Source: Saccharopolyspora montiporae
Lineage (GTDB): Bacteria > Actinomycetota > Actinomycetes > Mycobacteriales > Pseudonocardiaceae
Reading direction: 5' to 3'
Length of the DNA: 64,000 nt
Assembly: GCF_015209505.1 (NCBI RefSeq)
Contig: NZ_JADEYC010000007.1
Location: 186,001 to 250,000 of the forward strand
Positions within the stretch are counted from its first letter, which is position 1. Every line of letters begins with the position of its first letter. The translations under genes were made by a program, and so were the position numbers. This document shows, in pieces, positions 25,261 through 33,588 of the stretch. Under the pieces are notes generated by a model. It saw only the letters and a program-made list of their open reading frames with translations, made no database searches and was not told the origin of the DNA.

Positions 25261-25592
25261 TCTCGGCAACAACAGACCACCGCTTCCCGAGTCCGTCGAA
25301 GTCGAGCCGGCGCCCGGGCGCGGCATTCCTCGTCCGCGGAGTCGCGGTGCGCCCGGACCGGTTGGCCGACTTCGTCGATCAACAACCGCGCGACAGTCAA
25401 CATCAGGTTCCGGATCAGCGCAGGACGAGATCCAGCGCATACGCACCGCCGCAGCCGACGCACCGCTGATCTTTCACCCGATCTAATGAGGACTCGGGGC
25501 GCCGCAGGAGGGGTGGGCGGTTCCCCGGTCGGCTCCACCGGTGTCCGCGTCGGGCACGCGGGGCCACCCGCACCGACCACGTCGAACGCGCG

Positions 25593-26777
25593 TCACGTTC
25601 CGGCGGCCCCAGCGAGGGCGTCGACGACCTCCTGGCGCCGGAGCCGGGTCTGCTTGGCCATGTTCCACCCGAGCACGCCGGTGGCGCGGCCGTCGCGGGC
25701 GTACCGGGCGACGAAGCGGCCCGCGGCGAGATCACCGTCCACGACGGTCACCTCCGCATCGGCGGGCAGGAACCCGTGCACCTGGATCTTGACGTCGTAC
25801 TGGTCGGTCCAGAAGTAGGGCACCGGCGCGTAAGCGCGCTCCCCGCCGAGGACGTTCGCCGCCACCACCTGGGCCTGCGCGGTGGCGTTCGTGCGGTTCT
25901 CCAGCCGGACCGGGGCATCCAGCTGCTCGTGCCACCAGCGGGCGACGTCGCCCACCGCGTAGATGCCCGGTGCGGCGCGGCAGCGCGCATCGCAGACGAT
26001 CCCGTCGTCGACCTCCAGGCCGCTGCCCGCCAGCCATCCGGTTTCCGGAACGGCGCCGACCGCGACGGCCACCGCGTCCGCGGGCACGATCTCCCCGGTG
26101 TCCAGCTGTACCCCGTCGACCCGCCCGTCGGTGGCGGTGAACCCGCCGACGCCGGTTCCCAGGCGCAGCGCCACCCCGCGTTCGGTGTGCAACTCGGCGA
26201 GCCGCGTACCGACGAGCGTCCCGATCTGGCCGGCCATCGGCGCCGGCCGCGGGCCGACTACCGTCACGTCCAGGCCCATTCCCCGTGCAGTGGCGGCCAT
26301 TTCGACGCCGAGGACTCCTTCGCCCACCACGACCAACCGCGTGGCGCGGAGCAGGTCGCTGCGCAGGCCGGTGCAGTCGTCCAACGTGCGCATCACGTGC
26401 ACACCGGACAGCTCGTGCTGCCCGGGCAGCGTGCGCGGGCGCAGCCCGGTGGCCAGCACGACCGCCTCGGCGCGGTGCGCGCGCCCCGAGGCGGTGTGCA
26501 CGGTCCGCGTGTCCGAATCGAGCGCCTCCGCCGGGTCACCGAGGACGAATTCGGCGTCCAGCTCGGTGATCTGGTCCGCGGTGCGCAGGCGGGTGCGGTC
26601 GGGATCCCAGGTCCCGGCCAGCGCCTGCTTGGACAGCGGCGGCCGGTCGTAGGGCGCGTGCTTCTCCGCGCCGAGCAGGGTGATCCGGCCGGCGTACCCG
26701 GATCGCCGCAGCGACTCCGCAGTGGACAACCCGGCCGCGGAGGCTCCGACGACGAGGACGGAATCCGGGGCGGTCAC
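25593..26777 (-). CDS. ferredoxin reductase, FAD/NAD(P)-dependent (P450/dioxygenase type)
   Basis: A 394-residue flavoprotein of the putidaredoxin-reductase family. It has an N-terminal FAD fold (VLVVGASAAGLSTAESLRR), the APYDRPPLSK motif of the family, a central NAD(P) fold (LVVVGEGVLGVEMAATAR) and the FAD-binding IYAVGDVARWW near 285. It passes electrons from NAD(P)H to a small ferredoxin. The GTG at 26777 overlaps the ferredoxin stop by 4 bases, so ferredoxin and reductase are coupled. No cytochrome P450 or Rieske oxygenase gene lies nearby; the terminal oxidase must be elsewhere. Confidence 0.9.
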   Translation of the reverse strand: MTAPDSVLVVGASAAGLSTAESLRRSGYAGRITLLGAEKHAPYDRPPLSKQALAGTWDPDRTRLRTADQITELDAEFVLGDPAEALDSDTRTVHTASGRAHRAEAVVLATGLRPRTLPGQHELSGVHVMRTLDDCTGLRSDLLRATRLVVVGEGVLGVEMAATARGMGLDVTVVGPRPAPMAGQIGTLVGTRLAELHTERGVALRLGTGVGGFTATDGRVDGVQLDTGEIVPADAVAVAVGAVPETGWLAGSGLEVDDGIVCDARCRAAPGIYAVGDVARWWHEQLDAPVRLENRTNATAQAQVVAANVLGGERAYAPVPYFWTDQYDVKIQVHGFLPADAEVTVVDGDLAAGRFVARYARDGRATGVLGWNMAKQTRLRRQEVVDALAGAAGT

Positions 26778-26974
26778 TCCTCCTCGCTGACCGCGATCGC
26801 CCGCGCGGGGCACATGCTCGCGGCTTCGCGGACCGCATCGTGCAGCTCGGCGGCGGGTGCCGGATCGAGCAGGATCACCACGCCGTCCTCGTCGCGCTGG
26901 TCGAACACGTCGGGTGCGGACATGACGCAGGTTCCGGCACCGCAGCAGATGTCCTCGTCGACCGTGACCTTCAT
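26774..26974 (-). CDS. small ferredoxin of P450 type, 3Fe-4S
   Basis: A 66-residue ferredoxin starting MKVTVDEDICCGAGTC and ending CPARAIAVSEEE. The pattern CCGAGTC plus a lone distal CP is typical of 3Fe-4S ferredoxins that feed cytochromes P450 in actinomycetes. AGGAG precedes its ATG, which overlaps the stop of the TetR gene (ATGA). It is therefore the middle gene of a TetR-ferredoxin-reductase operon. Confidence 0.92.
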   Translation of the reverse strand: MKVTVDEDICCGAGTCVMSAPDVFDQRDEDGVVILLDPAPAAELHDAVREAASMCPARAIAVSEEE

Positions 26975-27666
26975 CGTTGATCTCTCCTGTTCTCGTTTCC
27001 GGTGTCGTCCGGACGGTCCTGGGCGGGCCTGGTCACTGGTGCGTGCCAGAGCCCGGTGACGGCGTCGACGAGTCCGGCAGCGACGTGCCGCCAGGTGTCG
27101 CGCGCGGTCGGGGTTCCCTCGGCGAGCGCGCCTTCCCGGTCGGCCACGATGTGCACCATGAGCTGGCGGGCCATGTCCCTGCGTTCTCGCCGGACCTCGT
27201 CGGGCAGGTCGGGGATGCAGCGGTTGAGCCCCGCGGTGGTCTCGCGCAGCGCCGGGGAATTGAGCGATTCCTCGGTGATGATGCCGCGGTAGGCGGGATC
27301 GGTGATGGCCTGCGCGATGAACCGCGCGTACCAGGTCGGCGAGCCGAGCTCGGCGAGGTAGTGCGCGGGCGGGTGCACCATGCACGCGGCCCACTCGCGC
27401 ACCCCGGCGGACTCCCCGACCCGGTCGACAGCGGCCCGGCGCAGGCCTTCGATCGCGTCGTAGTGCCGGCGCACGATGGCCCGGACCAGATCGGCGCGCG
27501 TTCCGAAGTGGTATCCGACGGCCGTGTTGTTTCCCTGGCCCGCGGCCTCGCTGATCTGCCGGTTGGACACGACTCCGATGCCGTGCTCGACGAACAGCCG
27601 CTCCGCGGTGGTGAGGATCACTTCCCGCGTCGCAGCGCTGCGATCGGCCCGCGCGATCCGGCTCAC
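26971..27666 (-). CDS. TetR family regulator
   Basis: A 231-residue regulator. The helix-turn-helix spans NRQISEAAGQGNNTAVGYHFGTR (written here in part: NRQISEAAGQGNN). The GTG at 27666 has the strong site GGGGGAGGAG. It is the first gene of the ferredoxin/reductase operon and is divergent from an MFS exporter gene. The 27-bp inverted repeat in the intergenic region is its likely operator. It probably controls both directions in response to a hydrophobic compound that is oxidised and exported; that coupling is inferred. Confidence 0.88.
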   Translation of the reverse strand: MSRIARADRSAATREVILTTAERLFVEHGIGVVSNRQISEAAGQGNNTAVGYHFGTRADLVRAIVRRHYDAIEGLRRAAVDRVGESAGVREWAACMVHPPAHYLAELGSPTWYARFIAQAITDPAYRGIITEESLNSPALRETTAGLNRCIPDLPDEVRRERRDMARQLMVHIVADREGALAEGTPTARDTWRHVAAGLVDAVTGLWHAPVTRPAQDRPDDTGNENRRDQR

Positions 27667-27848
27667 GGCTTGCTCTCCTCCCCCGCACTCCGCGAGCCGC
27701 GGCGCTGCGCATGCCGGGCGAACATCCTGTCTGCGAGGCGGGCGCCACCGGCGGCCGCGCGTACCGCGTCGGGGCCGCCGCAACCGGACTGCGTCACCGC
27801 AAACCTCCTCGTGACCGGGATCGGACTGGAACCATTGAACCGCAGCTG

Positions 27849-27875
27849 CTAGTTTAAGTCAATCGCTTGAATTAG
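27849..27875. promoter_or_regulatory. 27-bp inverted-repeat operator between TetR and MFS genes
   Basis: Arms CTAGTTTAAG (27849-27858) and CTTGAATTAG (27866-27875) match at 8 of 10 positions around TCAATCG. It ends 22 bases before the MFS start. The core CAATCGCTTG is shared with the palindrome at 21425. Confidence 0.55.
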
Positions 27876-27897
27876 AACAGAGGGGACCCTGCGCACC

Positions 27898-29385
27898 ATG
27901 ACTCGTCCACCCAGCGCGCCGGATACCGGTAGGACCGGCGAGGTGCGGCCGAATGCGGTCGTCGCGGTGTTGGCATTCGGCGGGATCTCGGTCTCGCTCA
28001 TGCAGACCCTCGTGGTGCCGTTGGTCCCGCAGCTGCCCGCACTGCTCGGCGCTCCCGCGGGCGACACCGCCTGGGCGGTCACCGCCACCCTGCTGTCCTC
28101 GGCCGTGGCCACGCCGACCGTGGGCAGGCTCGGCGACATGTACGGCAAGCGTCGCATGGTGCTGTTCAGCCTGGCGATGCTCGTGGCCGGGTCCGTGGTC
28201 TGCGCGCTGTCGGACAGCCTCGCCCCGATGGTGGTCGGCCGGATCCTGCAGGGCATGGCCGCCGGGGTCATCCCGCTGGGCATCAGCATCATGCGCGACG
28301 AGCTGCCCGCCGAGCGGTTGAGCGGCGCGACGGCGCTGATGAGCGCCTCGCTCGGCGTGGGAGGTGCGCTCGGCCTGCCCGCTGCCGCGTTCATCGCGGA
28401 GAACACCGACTGGCACGCCCTGTTCTGGGCCGCGGCCGCGCTCGGAGTGCTGGCGGCGGTGCTCGTCGTGACGATCGTCCCGGAATCCCGGGTGCGCACC
28501 GGCGGCCGGTTCGACCTGCCGGGCGCGGTGGGGCTGTCGGTCGCACTGCTGTGCATGCTGCTGGCGATCTCCAAGGGCGCCGACTGGGGCTGGAGCAGTG
28601 CCACGACGTTGGGCCTGCTGGCCGCCGCGGCCGCGGTGCTGCTGGTGTGGGGCTGGTGGGAACTGCGCACCCGGCAGCCGCTGGTGGATCTGCGCACGAC
28701 CGCGCGGCGCCAGGTGCTGCTGACCAACGTCGCGTCGATCGTGTTCGGGTTCGCGATGTTCGCCATGTCGCTGGTCTTGCCGCAGGTGCTGCAGCTGCCC
28801 GCGGCGACCGGGTACGGCCTCGGCCAGACCATCCTCGTCGCCGGCCTGGTGATGGCGCCGAACGGTCTGGTGATGATGGCGATGTCGCCGGTGTCCGCGC
28901 GGATCACGCAGCGCCGCGGGCCGAAGACGACGCTGATGGTGGGCGCGGTCGTGGTGGCGCTGGGCTACTCGCTGGGCCTGGTGATGATGTCGGCGATCTG
29001 GCAGCTGGTCGTCGTCTCCTGCGTCATCGCCGCCGGGATCGGCCTGGCCTACGGGGCGATGCCGGCGCTGGTGATGGCCGCCGTGCCCGTGTCGGAAACC
29101 GCCGCGGCCAACAGCCTCAACACCCTGATGCGCTCCATCGGCACCTCGGTGTCCTCCGCCGTGGCCGGGGTCGTGCTGGCGCACCTGACGATCGACCTCG
29201 GTGGTGCCGCCGTACCGTCGCAGAACGCGTTCCGCGTGGTGCTCGGCATCGGCGCCCTGGCCGCGCTGGTGGCGCTCGCGATCGCGTCCTTCCTTCCCCG
29301 ACAGCCCACGAGGGCGGCCGCGGGCGACGACGGCGCTGCGGATCGGGTCCCCGCCCGGTCGGGAACCGGGTCCGGGCGGGGCTGA
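27898..29385 (+). CDS. MFS multidrug exporter, DHA2 (14-TM) type
   Basis: A 495-residue integral membrane protein with about 14 predicted helices. The motif A loop GRLGDMYGKRRM lies between helices 2 and 3, and a motif C-like ASLGVGGALGLP occurs in helix 5, both marks of proton-driven drug:H+ antiporters of the EmrB/QacA group. It is divergent from the TetR-ferredoxin-reductase operon, and an operator-like repeat lies just upstream. A strong bidirectional hairpin follows. Substrate unknown; export of a TetR-sensed compound is likely. Confidence 0.92.
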   Translation: MTRPPSAPDTGRTGEVRPNAVVAVLAFGGISVSLMQTLVVPLVPQLPALLGAPAGDTAWAVTATLLSSAVATPTVGRLGDMYGKRRMVLFSLAMLVAGSVVCALSDSLAPMVVGRILQGMAAGVIPLGISIMRDELPAERLSGATALMSASLGVGGALGLPAAAFIAENTDWHALFWAAAALGVLAAVLVVTIVPESRVRTGGRFDLPGAVGLSVALLCMLLAISKGADWGWSSATTLGLLAAAAAVLLVWGWWELRTRQPLVDLRTTARRQVLLTNVASIVFGFAMFAMSLVLPQVLQLPAATGYGLGQTILVAGLVMAPNGLVMMAMSPVSARITQRRGPKTTLMVGAVVVALGYSLGLVMMSAIWQLVVVSCVIAAGIGLAYGAMPALVMAAVPVSETAAANSLNTLMRSIGTSVSSAVAGVVLAHLTIDLGGAAVPSQNAFRVVLGIGALAALVALAIASFLPRQPTRAAAGDDGAADRVPARSGTGSGRG

Positions 29386-29396
29386 GCGCGGACCGC

Positions 29397-29430
29397 CGGG
29401 CGGCCGGAGACCGTGTTCTCCGGCCGCCCG
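29397..29430. terminator. bidirectional terminator between MFS and Clp-N genes
   Basis: Perfect 14-bp arms CGGGCGGCCGGAGA and TCTCCGGCCGCCCG around a 6-base loop, between convergent genes. Confidence 0.8.
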
Positions 29431-29437
29431 ATGACGG

Positions 29438-30139
29438 CTACTCCGCGGCGAGGATGGCGCCGACGGCCGCCTCCGCAGCGGGCTTGTCCAGACCGAGACC
29501 GACGAGGACGCCATCGTCCTCGAACTCCAGCAGCGCGAGCAGGATGTGCTCGGTGCCGATGTAGTTGTGCCCCCAGCGCAGGGCTTCGCGGAAGGTCAGC
29601 TCCAAGGCCTTCTTGGCACGCGCGTCGAACGGGATGAGCTCCGGCGGCGCATCCCGCCCGGCGGCGGGCAGCACCGCAGAGGCCGCGTTGCGCACCGCGT
29701 CGGTGGACAGGCCCCGACGGTCGAGCACTGCGGCCGCGAGGGAGTCCGGTTCGCTGAGCAGCCCGAGCAGCAGGTGCTCGGCCGTGATCTCGGCGTTGCC
29801 CGTCGCCCGGGCTTCGGCTTGTGCGGCGACCACGACACTGCTGGCTCGCGGGGTGAAGCGGTCGAAGCCCTGCGCGGGGTCGAGATCACCGGCCTCGCCC
29901 GGATTGCGCGGCAGGAACCGCTTCTGCGCCGCTTGCTTGCTGACACCCATGCTGGCGCCGATCGCCGTCCACGAGGCGCCGGATCGGCGGGCCTGGTCGA
30001 CGAAGTGCCCGATGAGGTGGTCGGCGATCTCGCCGAGGTGGTCGGCGGCGAGCATGGCATCGGAGAGCTGGTCGAGGCTGTCGCTGTGCGCGCGCTTGAT
30101 GCTGTCGATGATGTCGTCGAGTCGAACCGTGTGCGTCAT
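29438..30139 (-). CDS. HTH and Clp N-terminal domain protein
   Basis: A 233-residue protein combining a helix-turn-helix (SWTAIGASMGVSKQAAQKRF, residues 56-75) with two Clp-N repeats (about 92-155 and 168-230) but no AAA+ ATPase domain. Clp-N domains recognise substrates or adaptors for ClpC/ClpA; here the fold is coupled to a DNA-binding domain. The start codon has no ribosome-binding site and follows a consensus promoter at leaderless distance, and two inverted repeats cover that promoter. An autoregulated stress regulator that may be sequestered or delivered through the Clp system is the inference. Confidence 0.85.
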   Translation of the reverse strand: MTHTVRLDDIIDSIKRAHSDSLDQLSDAMLAADHLGEIADHLIGHFVDQARRSGASWTAIGASMGVSKQAAQKRFLPRNPGEAGDLDPAQGFDRFTPRASSVVVAAQAEARATGNAEITAEHLLLGLLSEPDSLAAAVLDRRGLSTDAVRNAASAVLPAAGRDAPPELIPFDARAKKALELTFREALRWGHNYIGTEHILLALLEFEDDGVLVGLGLDKPAAEAAVGAILAAE

Positions 30140-30140
30140 G

Positions 30141-30187
30141 CGTCAACCATAGGTTGACGTTGAATGGCCGTCAACCTCGCGTTGACG
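30141..30187 (-). promoter_or_regulatory. leaderless promoter with two tandem operators
   Basis: Minus strand: -35 TTGACG (30174-30169), 17-base spacer, -10 TATGGT (30151-30146), then 6 bases to the ATG at 30139. Two related inverted repeats, CGTCAACCATAGGTTGACG (30141-30159) and CGTCAACCTCGCGTTGACG (30169-30187), cover the -10 and the -35. Their centres are 28 bp apart. Confidence 0.75.
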
Positions 30188-30428
30188 CCTAGCTGCGGCG
30201 AACACGTCGCGCAGCGATTCGGCTCGCCACGTGTTCCGGACCGGGGCCACTGCGCACACTGCGGATACCCCGCGTCGGGGCGGTCGAACGCAGCGCTCGC
30301 CCGGACCTACGCGCCGTGCCCGGCCGTGCAGGACGTCGCGCCGGTTCCGGCGAGTTCGCGACCGCGCACGATCCGGTACACCTCGCGGATGTCCCGGCCG
30401 GCGACGACGTCGTCGTGGCTCGGTGCGG

Positions 30429-31268
30429 TCAGCGACCCCGGCCGGACAGCGCGGTGAGCCGGGCCAGCACCCGCCCGTAGTGGCCCGGGACGAGCCGGGT
30501 GAGCACGTCGAGCACCTTGGCCGTGCGGGTGATCACCAGGCGGGGCTTGCGGTTGCGCACCGCGTCCACGATGAGGGCAGCGGCCCGCTCGGGTGGCATG
30601 GTCAGGTGCTTGTTGAAGTCCCGGCTTTGCGCGCGCAGCTCCTCGGCCGTCGCGGCATCGCCGCCCATCCGGGCGCTGTCGGCGATACCGGTCTTGATGC
30701 CGCCCGGATGCACGACCGTGACCCCTACCCCGGATCCGGCCAGCTCGTGGCGCAATCCCTCGGTGAAGCCGCGCACCGCGTACTTGCTGGCCGCGTAGGG
30801 GACCTGCCCACCCGGCGCCATCAGGCCGAACAGGCTGGAGAGGTTGACCACGTGCGCGCCCGGGTTGCTGCGCAGGTGCGGCAGGAACGCCTTCGTGGTG
30901 GTGACCACGCCGCGGAAGTTGATCTCCATGATCCAGTCGAAGTCGTCGAGCCCGACCTGGTGCAGCTCCCCGCCGAGCGCGACACCCGCGTTGTTGATGA
31001 GCAGATCGACCCGGCCGTGCCGCTGCAGCACCTCGGCGGCCAAGTCGGTGCGGTCCCCGCCGTCGGCGAGGTCGACCACATGCGTGCTGATCTCCGCGCA
31101 GCCGAGCGCGCGGGCTGCCTCGGCGGTTCGCGCCAGCCCGGCCTCGTCGCGATCCACCAGGGCCAGGTCGCAGCCACCTGCGGCCAATCGCCGCGCGAGG
31201 GCGTCGCCGATCCCACCGGCGGCTCCGGTGATCAGGCACGTCTTTCCGGGCAGTGCGAAGGGACGCAC
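30429..31268 (-). CDS. short-chain dehydrogenase/reductase
   Basis: A 279-residue SDR with TGAAGGIG at the cofactor site, NNAGVALGG, Ser in NLSSLFGL and the YAASKYAVRGF catalytic motif. The C-terminal extension with RNRKPRLVITRTAKVLDVL resembles actinobacterial SDRs that accompany flavin monooxygenases. The GTG at 31268 follows GGGAGG. It lies 30 bases downstream of the EthA-like gene on the same strand, so they form an operon, and the SDR may act on the alcohol or ketone handled by the monooxygenase. Confidence 0.88.
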   Translation of the reverse strand: MRPFALPGKTCLITGAAGGIGDALARRLAAGGCDLALVDRDEAGLARTAEAARALGCAEISTHVVDLADGGDRTDLAAEVLQRHGRVDLLINNAGVALGGELHQVGLDDFDWIMEINFRGVVTTTKAFLPHLRSNPGAHVVNLSSLFGLMAPGGQVPYAASKYAVRGFTEGLRHELAGSGVGVTVVHPGGIKTGIADSARMGGDAATAEELRAQSRDFNKHLTMPPERAAALIVDAVRNRKPRLVITRTAKVLDVLTRLVPGHYGRVLARLTALSGRGR

Positions 31269-31298
31269 GGATTCCTCCCTGGGCGGTGGTGCGGGCGG

Positions 31299-32789
31299 TC
31301 AGTTCGTCGCGGCGGCCGGTGCGGGCGCACCGGCGCGACCGAAGTCGAGGGACCCGTCGTCGACGCGGCTCAGCCGCATGGCGGGCAGTTCGACGAGGTA
31401 GTTCTGGTGCAGCTTCCAGGGCCGTTTGGTGCCTTGCTTGGGCAGCGCGTCCGCGGCCCGCATGACGTAGCCGGATGACAGGTCCAGGATCGGGCGCTGC
31501 GACCGCGTGGTGCCGGTGCGCTCCGGCCGGGGCACGCAGCTGCGGTAACCGTTGCGGCGCATGTGGTTGAGCACCCGGCACAGGTACTGCGCGCTCAGGT
31601 CCGAGCGCAGGGTCCAGGACGCGTTGGTGTAGCCCAGCGACCAGGCCAGGTTCGGCACCCCGCTGAACATCATCCCCTTGTAGACCATGCACGCACCGGG
31701 ATCGACCTTCGCGCCGTCGACGGTCATGTCGATGCCGCCGAAGGCGAGCATCTCCAGACCCGTTGCGGTGACGATGATGTCGGCATCCAGGTGGGCACCC
31801 GACGTCAACTGCACGCCGTCCGCGGTGAACTCCTGCACCCCGTCGGTGGCGATCTGCGCGGTACCGCGCTGCATGGCGCGGAACAGATCGGCGTTCGGCA
31901 CCAAGCACAGCCGCTGGTCCCACGGGTTGTAGCCGGGCGCGAAGTGCGGGTCGACCGGCACCGACTCGGGCAGTTGCTTGGCCACGCCATCCCGCAGGAT
32001 GCGCGCCATGCGCTGCGGCCAGCGTCGGCACAGCTGGTAGATCAGCGTGCCGTTGACGATGTTCTTGCCGCGCACGAGCCGGTGCGCGAGCTTGCCGGGC
32101 AGGTGCGCGTGCAAGCGTTCGGCGACCGGATCGACGTCCGGGCGGGAGGCGATGTACGTGGGCGAGCGCTGCAGCATCGTCACCTGCTCGGCCTGCTCGG
32201 CCATCGAGGGCACCAGGGTGACGGCGGTGGCTCCGCTACCGATGACCACCACCCGCTTGCCCCGGTAGTCGAGGTCCTCCGGCCAGTGCTGCGGGTGCAC
32301 GATGCGGCCGGAAAAGCGGTCCTGCCCGGGGAAATCCACGACGTGGCCGCGGTCGTAGTCGTAGTACCCGCTGCACAGGTACAGGAACGAGCAGGTGCGG
32401 ATCTCGGTCTCCCCGTCCGCGGTGCGCGACTCCACCGTCCACAGTGCCTCGTCGGACGACCAGGACGCGGACACGACCCGGCGGCCGAACCGGATGTGCC
32501 GGTCGATGCCGAATTCCGCGGCGGTCTCCCGGATGTAGCGCAGGATCGAGCCGCCGTCGGCGATGGATTTCCCGCCACCCCAGGGCCGGAACGGGTAGCC
32601 GAGCGTGTGCATGTCCGAATCGGAGCGCACGCCCGGGTACCGGAACAGGTCCCAGGTTCCGCCGATGGTGTCCCGGGCTTCGAGGATCGCGTAGCTGTGC
32701 CCGGGCGCTCCGGTCTGCAGCCGGCACGCGGCCCCGATCCCGGACAGTCCGGCTCCGACGATGAGGACGTCGACGTGCGTGCTGGTCAT
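31299..32789 (-). CDS. flavin-containing Baeyer-Villiger monooxygenase (EthA-like)
   Basis: A 496-residue class B monooxygenase. It has an FAD motif GAGLSGIGAACRL at residues 12-24, the Baeyer-Villiger fingerprint FSGRIVHPQHWP, and an NADPH motif VIGSGATAVTLVPSMAEQA. Length and sequence resemble mycobacterial EthA (489 residues), which oxidises ketones and activates ethionamide. The ATG at 32789 follows AGGAG. It is divergent from a TetR gene across a 166-base region with direct repeats, the same arrangement as ethA-ethR. Orthology is inferred, not shown. Confidence 0.88.
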   Translation of the reverse strand: MTSTHVDVLIVGAGLSGIGAACRLQTGAPGHSYAILEARDTIGGTWDLFRYPGVRSDSDMHTLGYPFRPWGGGKSIADGGSILRYIRETAAEFGIDRHIRFGRRVVSASWSSDEALWTVESRTADGETEIRTCSFLYLCSGYYDYDRGHVVDFPGQDRFSGRIVHPQHWPEDLDYRGKRVVVIGSGATAVTLVPSMAEQAEQVTMLQRSPTYIASRPDVDPVAERLHAHLPGKLAHRLVRGKNIVNGTLIYQLCRRWPQRMARILRDGVAKQLPESVPVDPHFAPGYNPWDQRLCLVPNADLFRAMQRGTAQIATDGVQEFTADGVQLTSGAHLDADIIVTATGLEMLAFGGIDMTVDGAKVDPGACMVYKGMMFSGVPNLAWSLGYTNASWTLRSDLSAQYLCRVLNHMRRNGYRSCVPRPERTGTTRSQRPILDLSSGYVMRAADALPKQGTKRPWKLHQNYLVELPAMRLSRVDDGSLDFGRAGAPAPAAATN

Positions 32790-32861
32790 CGGTGCGCTCC
32801 TGTGCGGACGTCGCTGCGGGGAACCGGATCCCCTGCGTGCGCGTGTGCTGCGGACACCGCT

Positions 32862-32896
32862 ATTATCCGAGCAACAACTCGCATTTGACAACTCGC
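32862..32896 (-). promoter_or_regulatory. promoter of the EthA-like gene with direct-repeat operator
   Basis: Minus strand -35 TTGTCA (32891-32886), 18-base spacer, -10 GATAAT (32867-32862). Two direct copies of ACAACTCGC (plus strand 32874-32882 and 32888-32896), 14 bp apart, overlap the -35 and spacer. EthR of M. tuberculosis also binds tandem repeats. Confidence 0.55.
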
Positions 32897-32955
32897 GTTC
32901 CCACCTGCCACCCCCGGGACGCACTCGCGTTTTTCGCCACCACCAGGAGCCGCGC

Positions 32956-33588
32956 ATGCCCGCACGCGAATCCGGCGAGCCCGATGCCGGTGCCAAACGG
33001 CGCCGGATGCCGAAGCAGCAGCGCAGCCGGGAACTCGTCGGCCGGATCCTGTCCACGGCCGGCGAGCTGTTCGCCGAGCGCGGCTACGCGGAGACCACCA
33101 CCAACGCCGTCGCCGACCGCGCCGGAGTGTCGGTCGGGTCGCTGTACCAGTTCTTCGCCGACAAGGACGAGATCCTCACCGCGCTACAGGAGGAGTGGAC
33201 GACCCGGCTGGGCGCGGCGCTCGACGAGCGGCTGCGCGCCGACCTCGGCGCCGAGCCGGCCGAGACGATCGAGAACGTGCTCGACATCCACGCGGCGTTC
33301 AACCGCGACCCACCGGGTCTGCTGGGTTTCCTGCTCACCTCGCCGACGCCGGCGCCGTCCGAACCGCGGGTCATCGATGCGATCCGCGGCAGGTTGGTGG
33401 AGAAGCTGGAGATCCTCGCTCCGCAGATGCCCGACCAGCGGCGGTTCACCGCGGCCTCGATGATCGTGCACATCAGCAACGGCCTCTACACCGTCGGGCT
33501 CACCGCGGGCGCCACGGACGCCGCCGTGCGCGCCGAGGTCCGCCAGGCCCTGCTGCACTACGTCCAGTCACTGCTCGCCGAGGAGTGA
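32956..33588 (+). CDS. TetR family regulator (EthR-like position)
   Basis: A 210-residue regulator starting at ATG 32956 with AGGAG 6 bases upstream. The helix-turn-helix is AVADRAGVSVGSLYQFFADK (about residues 52-71). The C-terminal helical domain with MIVHISNGLYTVGLT matches the TetR_C family common in actinobacteria. It is divergent from the EthA-like monooxygenase operon and probably represses it. The ligand is unknown. Confidence 0.9.
   Translation: MPARESGEPDAGAKRRRMPKQQRSRELVGRILSTAGELFAERGYAETTTNAVADRAGVSVGSLYQFFADKDEILTALQEEWTTRLGAALDERLRADLGAEPAETIENVLDIHAAFNRDPPGLLGFLLTSPTPAPSEPRVIDAIRGRLVEKLEILAPQMPDQRRFTAASMIVHISNGLYTVGLTAGATDAAVRAEVRQALLHYVQSLLAEE

Noticed and set aside
27859..29514. 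A 551-codon minus-strand frame opposite the MFS gene
   Set aside because: Composition is His/Arg/Gln-rich without hydrophobic segments or motifs, while the plus strand encodes a typical 14-helix exporter.
30302..30428. A coding-looking continuation after the SDR stop (LTAPSHDDVVAGRDIREVYR)
   Set aside because: It has no ATG, GTG or TTG start and no ribosome-binding site. It may be a fragment or a chance frame.
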